Assembly: GCF_001592125.1 (NCBI RefSeq)
Contig: NZ_BCWI01000011.1
Coordinates: 1 to 64,000 of the forward strand
Direction of reading: 5' to 3'
DNA length: 64,000 bases
DNA from: Microbacterium hominis NBRC 15708
Lineage (GTDB): Bacteria; Actinomycetota; Actinomycetes; Actinomycetales; Microbacteriaceae
Positions 60,304 through 64,000 of this stretch are shown in pieces. Numbering within the stretch: the first letter of the stretch is position 1; each line of letters opens with the position of its first letter. The position numbers and the translations under genes were made by a program. The notes under the pieces were generated by a model. It searched no databases. It saw nothing but the letters and a program-made list of their open reading frames with translations, and was not told where the DNA came from.

Positions 60304-63300
60304 GAGGCGCTCACCGCGCCGACCGTGTGGATGCGACACAGGCCGTACGAGTAGTCGTCGCGGCAGTGCTCCTCGTAGGGCGCGGAGAACGCCGTGCCGC
60401 TCATGATCTCGACGGCGGCGCGCACGCGACCGAGGAAGGCGTCGCGGGCCTGGTCGTCCATGGGAGGCTGGCGCGGTTCGACGTAGTCCTTCGTCGCGGC
60501 GGTGGGCCGGAGCACGAGCAGCTTGGCGCCACCCGAGACGAGGCCCCGCGCCTCGGGAATGGCGCCGGCGTCCAGCGCGAGCTGATAGGCGGCGAGCTGC
60601 GGGTTGTCCACGACCTTCGCGTCGGTCTGCGGCTCGCGCTTGCCGGTCTTGAGGTCCACGATCACGACCTCGTCGGCCGCCGTGCGCTCGACGCGGTCGA
60701 TGTAGCCGCTGACGACGGCGCCGTGCGGACCCGGCGGGTCGAGGGCGACGGCCACCTCGAAATGCGGCTCGGCGCCGATGAGGGTGCCGCCGGCCGCATC
60801 GAAGCGTCGCAGGTAGACCGCCAATCGCCGCACGAGCTCGCGCGCCCTCGCCCGCTCGGCGCGATCGCGCCACGCCGACTCGAACTCCAGCTCGCCCCAG
60901 CGCGCGTCGACGACCGCCCACAGGGCCTCCTCGTCGCTGCCCTCGGCGTGCTCCATCGCGGCATGCACGAGCGTGCCCAGACCGGCCACTGCGCCGCCGG
61001 TGTCGGCACCGAGATCCGACAGCAGCCAGTTGAGCTGGCACTCCTCGAGCGTCTGCAGCCGCGACGGCGAGACCCGCACGTCCTCCTGTGTCAGATCGCG
61101 AAGGGGCGCCGACGACGTCGAGGGGGCGATCCCGTACCACTGCTCCGGTGCCGCTCCGGGAACCCCCGCCGCGGCGAGGGCGGCGAGTTGGGAGGCCGCG
61201 TACTCCCGCGACGACGACCGATCGCCGCGGATGCCGTGCCCCCCGGCGGCGCCCTCCGTGAGCGTGCGGCGGTGCTGCGCGACGAGCCCGCGCAGCGTCA
61301 GCGGGTGTTCGGCCGACCATGCCGCCGTCTGCCGCGGCGGCAGGAGCTCGAACAGCGCGCTGGGGCCGGTGTCGTCGTCGTCGACGGCCGTGACGACCAG
61401 CCGTCGCCGGGCGCGCGAGCAGGCCCGGGCGAACAGACGGAGCTCGTCGTGGAGGACGGTTCGGCGCCGATCGAGCGCGCCGACGCCGACCTCGCCACGA
61501 TCGCTGAGCGTCGCGCCCGCGAGACGCCAGGTCTGCAGGAGTCCCCCGCGCGCACGCAGATTGGGCCAGATCCCGTCCTGCACCCCCGCGACGACGACGG
61601 TGTCGAACTCCGCCCCGAGGGAGCCGGCCGGCGTCAGGATGCTGACGGCATCCACGACGGCGCCGTCGCCGAGACGGTCCTCCGCGACGTCGGAGTCGAG
61701 CACACCGCGCAGGAAGGCGGCCGGCGAGGTGCCGTCGGCGCGCTCGCCGTGGCGCTTGGCGGCCTGGAAGAGCGCGACGACGGCGTCGAGCTCGCGCCCG
61801 GCCTGGGCCGCGAGGGGTCCGGAGCCGGACGCAGCGGCCGCCCACGTCCGCTCGACGCCGAGGCCGTCCCACCCCGACCAGAGCAGTTCGTGCGCCGTCG
61901 GACTGTCGGCGCCCCCCGTGCGCACGAGCTCCCACTGCGCGCGCACGGCCGCCAGCGTCGTCGCGATCCGCTCGGCGCGGCGGCCCTCCCGCGTGTCGAG
62001 GAGGGCGAACGCGACCGGATGGGCGAGCGCCGACACCAGGAGCTCGCCGCTGGTCGGCTCGGGCGCGTCGCTCGGATCATCGTCGCCCGATCGGGCCGCC
62101 AGAGCGCTGTGGCGCAGCGCCGTGCGCAGCCGCCGGATCTCGATGGGATCCATGCCGCCGGCCCGCAGCGCATCGATCGCGTCGTCGAGGCTCCATCCGC
62201 TCGGATCGACGTCGGCCAGCAGGACGACGCGCAGCAGGTCCGCGACTGCGCGCGCCTGCGCGAGCGGACGCTGGCCGTTGGTGCGCGTGGGCACCTCACG
62301 GGCGGCCAGCTCCGCCTCCAGGGTCGCGACCTGCCGGCTGTCGTGCGCGATCACGGCGCACTGCGCCCAGGGCACGCCGTCGTGCACATGCCGCTCACGG
62401 AGCAGGCGGGCGATGACGTCGTGCTCCTCCGCGGTCGACCGCGCCGTCAGGGCACGGACGCTGTCGTCGTCACCCTCCACGGGGGCCGCGGCGGGCGGGC
62501 GCCGGTGCGCCACGACGCCCGCGGCGCCGATGCGCCCGGTGATGCCCGCGACGAGTCGGCGCTGCCCGGCGGTGCCGCGGTGGACCTCGGTGAGGACGTG
62601 GAGGGGCGAGCGCGCGGCGAGGCGCGCGAAGTTCTCGGGGCTGGCCCCGCGGAACGTGCCCGACCCGACATCGGGATCGCCGAACGCCAGGACCGCGATC
62701 CCCCGCGCCCGGCAAGCCTCGAGCAGCTCGACCCCGCCCAGGGTGAGCTCCTGCGCATCGTCGACGACGATGACGCGAAGCCGTTCCACCGCCGCCACGC
62801 CCGGCGAGCCCGCGGGCAGGGTGCGGACCAGTCCGAGGGCCTCCCGGACGAGGCCGGCGGCATCGCGATGCGCATGACGCATGCCGTCGCGGGCATCGAG
62901 GTACTCCTGCGCGAAGGATGCCGCGGCCCGCCACTCCGCGACATCGTCGCGCGCGCCCAGGTCGGCGAGTCGGGCCGGCGACACCCCGAGCTGCGCGCAC
63001 TCGGCCAGCAGCGCGCGGACTTCGGCGCGGAACGCGCGGGTCGCGCGCACCGGTGCGGGCAGCGAGGCGGGCCAGCGGATCAGGCCCTCGCGTTCGTCGG
63101 CGGCGTCGCCGTCGAGGAGGTCGGCGATCAGCTGATCCTCGTCGGGCCCGGTGAGGAGCTGCGGGGTCTCGGCGCCGGAGTGGACGGCGTGCGCGCGCAC
63201 GATCTGGTAGGCGAAGGCGACCACCGAGCGGGCGAGCGCGCCGCGGGTCGGGATGCCGACGGCGAGAGCGAGCCGGTCGCGCAGAGCCGTCGCCGAGGTG

Positions 63301-63524
63301 CGCGACGGCGTCAGCACGACGATCTCCTCGGGCACCAGGACAGGCTCCCCACCGTCGCCGGCGCCCTGCCCGGTGACCTCATCACGCCCGCGCAGCAGCG
63401 CGGCCACGCGCGCGATCGCCGTGGACGTCTTGCCCGACCCGGGCGCGCCGACGACCACACCGGACGCCGCGGGAGGAAGGTCGATGACGGCGCGCTGCGC
63501 GGCATCCCACGTCACACCATCCAT
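60300..63524 (-). CDS. adnA: AdnA-type helicase-nuclease subunit
   Basis: A 1074-residue partner of AdnB. Walker A VGAPGSGKTSTA is intact, but motif II reads VIVVDDAQEL, lacking the catalytic Glu of DExQ, as known for the vestigial motor of mycobacterial AdnA. The C-terminal nuclease has VVIVDLKTGKREP and NPQLAAYQLAL. ATG at 63524 gives the normal N-terminus DGVTWDAAQRAVID; an ATG at 63554 would add ten residues. Operon adnA-adnB. Confidence 0.92.
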   Translation of the reverse strand: MDGVTWDAAQRAVIDLPPAASGVVVGAPGSGKTSTAIARVAALLRGRDEVTGQGAGDGGEPVLVPEEIVVLTPSRTSATALRDRLALAVGIPTRGALARSVVAFAYQIVRAHAVHSGAETPQLLTGPDEDQLIADLLDGDAADEREGLIRWPASLPAPVRATRAFRAEVRALLAECAQLGVSPARLADLGARDDVAEWRAAASFAQEYLDARDGMRHAHRDAAGLVREALGLVRTLPAGSPGVAAVERLRVIVVDDAQELTLGGVELLEACRARGIAVLAFGDPDVGSGTFRGASPENFARLAARSPLHVLTEVHRGTAGQRRLVAGITGRIGAAGVVAHRRPPAAAPVEGDDDSVRALTARSTAEEHDVIARLLRERHVHDGVPWAQCAVIAHDSRQVATLEAELAAREVPTRTNGQRPLAQARAVADLLRVVLLADVDPSGWSLDDAIDALRAGGMDPIEIRRLRTALRHSALAARSGDDDPSDAPEPTSGELLVSALAHPVAFALLDTREGRRAERIATTLAAVRAQWELVRTGGADSPTAHELLWSGWDGLGVERTWAAAASGSGPLAAQAGRELDAVVALFQAAKRHGERADGTSPAAFLRGVLDSDVAEDRLGDGAVVDAVSILTPAGSLGAEFDTVVVAGVQDGIWPNLRARGGLLQTWRLAGATLSDRGEVGVGALDRRRTVLHDELRLFARACSRARRRLVVTAVDDDDTGPSALFELLPPRQTAAWSAEHPLTLRGLVAQHRRTLTEGAAGGHGIRGDRSSSREYAASQLAALAAAGVPGAAPEQWYGIAPSTSSAPLRDLTQEDVRVSPSRLQTLEECQLNWLLSDLGADTGGAVAGLGTLVHAAMEHAEGSDEEALWAVVDARWGELEFESAWRDRAERARARELVRRLAVYLRRFDAAGGTLIGAEPHFEVAVALDPPGPHGAVVSGYIDRVERTAADEVVIVDLKTGKREPQTDAKVVDNPQLAAYQLALDAGAIPEARGLVSGGAKLLVLRPTAATKDYVEPRQPPMDDQARDAFLGRVRAAVEIMSGTAFSAPYEEHCRDDYSYGLCRIHTVGAVSAS

Positions 63525-63703
63525 GCTCTTCACGGTAGCCGGAAGCGCCGACACAGCCGTTCGCGCACAGCGAGCGCCGCGGGGCCCGAACGGCGATCCG
63601 CGCCCCGCGGCGGTGTCGTAGAGTCGACATGCGGCCGGCGCACCGGCCCGCCCCGCATCGCCCTCGGCGGCCGGGTCACGACGAGAAGTGAGGCACAGTC
63701 ACC

Positions 63704-63928
63704 GTGGAGATCCGCATCGGCATCGCGAACACCCCCCGAGAGCTCAGCTTCGAGTCGGCCCTGTCGGCGGAGGCCGTGACGACCACCGTCCAGAAGGCGC
63801 TCGCGTCGGACGAGTCGTTCGTCACCTTCACGGACGTCAAGGGCAACACCTACATCGTCCCCACCGCGGGCATCACCTTCATCGAGGTCGGGACCGAGGA
63901 GTCCCGCCGCGTCGGCTTCGTCGCCTGA
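63704..63928 (+). CDS. DUF3107 protein
   Basis: A 74-residue protein conserved in actinobacteria, often near adnAB and DEAD-box helicase genes. It starts EIRIGIANTPRELSFES and ends with a VPTAGITFIEVG strand; function unknown. The GTG at 63704 is 11 nt after GAGGCACAG. A TAGAGT hexamer at about 63618 could be its promoter. Confidence 0.9.
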   Translation: MEIRIGIANTPRELSFESALSAEAVTTTVQKALASDESFVTFTDVKGNTYIVPTAGITFIEVGTEESRRVGFVA

Positions 63929-63945
63929 TCGCGAGTCCCCGCACC

Positions 63946-64000
63946 GTGGACATCCTCCTCGCCTTCATCTTCGGCGGCGCCTACGGCGGCGTGCTCCATT
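63946..64000 (+). CDS. Partial membrane protein gene cut by the window edge
   Basis: Only 18 codons are visible, starting at the GTG at 63946: DILLAFIFGGAYGGVLH, a hydrophobic Gly-rich segment. It follows the DUF3107 gene by 17 bp, so it is probably in the same operon. Identity cannot be given. Confidence 0.45.
   Translation, partial: MDILLAFIFGGAYGGVLH

Noticed and set aside
60304..61935. 543-codon N-terminal extension of the AdnB frame
   Set aside because: It overlaps adnA in another frame; the GTG at 60303 overlaps the adnA stop and gives the normal AdnB length.
60297..63779. 1160-codon plus-strand frame across adnA
   Set aside because: Antisense of adnA; long only because stop codons are rare at this GC content.
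1..64000. CRISPR arrays, integron attC sites or toxin-antitoxin pairs
   Set aside because: No regularly spaced direct repeats, no IntI-like gene and no recognisable toxin-antitoxin pair were seen.

Overview
This is a high-GC actinobacterial chromosome segment, most likely from Microbacterium or a close Microbacteriaceae relative. The call rests on gene content: a complete C50-carotenoid operon (idi-crtE-crtB-crtI-crtYe-crtYf-crtEb), AdnAB helicase-nuclease genes, lsr2, DUF3039 and DUF3107 genes, UPF0182, CDP-glycerol polymer transferases, and many GTG starts with 4-bp stop/start overlaps. No rRNA, CRISPR array or phage structural gene was seen. Coordinates and motifs were read by eye; family names come from remembered families, not searches.

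1-11,763: accessory island. The gene at its right edge is a CpaF/TadA-type pilus-assembly ATPase that stops abruptly at codon 274 (about 11,763), so the island looks inserted into cpaF; its left end lies outside the window. Next to the junction sits a tightly overlapped three-gene unit on the minus strand: a complete tyrosine recombinase (10,353-11,447), a small Cro/C1-type HTH protein (10,033-10,356), and a 651-residue protein with 12 CxxC motifs followed by a divergent tyrosine-recombinase-like domain (8,081-10,036). A 7-bp inverted repeat with a 5-bp spacer (11,735-11,753) lies about 10 bp from the junction. The cargo is a set of small gene-plus-regulator modules: ArsR-MFS, VOC, HTH-serine hydrolase, MerR-VOC, a secreted S1 protease and a lipoprotein. 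Short dispersed repeats lie at module edges (two copies of a 30-bp inverted-repeat site, two copies each of fragments called P and Q here). A second, decayed ArsR-MFS module and a fragment of a transposition ATPase are also present.

12.6-30.8 kb: core genome. lsr2, a formate/nitrite-type channel with a FadR-like operator, tRNA-Leu, dedA, the divergent NHEJ pair ku/ligD, a cation diffusion facilitator, murI-rph-rdgB, a nicotinate phosphoribosyltransferase gene, a DUF3039 gene, a two-gene ABC exporter whose ATPase carries a 300-residue acidic extension, a nucleotidyltransferase and a maltokinase-like kinase.

30.8-40.1 kb: cell-envelope region with three CDP-glycerol-transferase-family proteins, a membrane GT2 glycosyltransferase and an HtrA-like protease, then an aminotransferase, a nitrilase-family hydrolase and initiator tRNA-fMet.

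40.1-46.4 kb: a MarR-type regulator divergent from the carotenoid operon, with a palindromic operator between them; the pathway runs from IPP/DMAPP through GGPP, phytoene and lycopene to a cyclised C50 carotenoid. 46.4-64 kb: UPF0182, a Lon-like PDZ protease, a DUF2342 protein, a ThiF-related protein, nudC-uvrD2, a phosphotransferase, adnAB, a DUF3107 protein and a partial gene at the edge.

A recurring feature of the core part is promoter layout: at least a dozen genes have a -10-like hexamer (mostly TANNNT) exactly 6 nt before the start codon, as expected for leaderless mRNAs.
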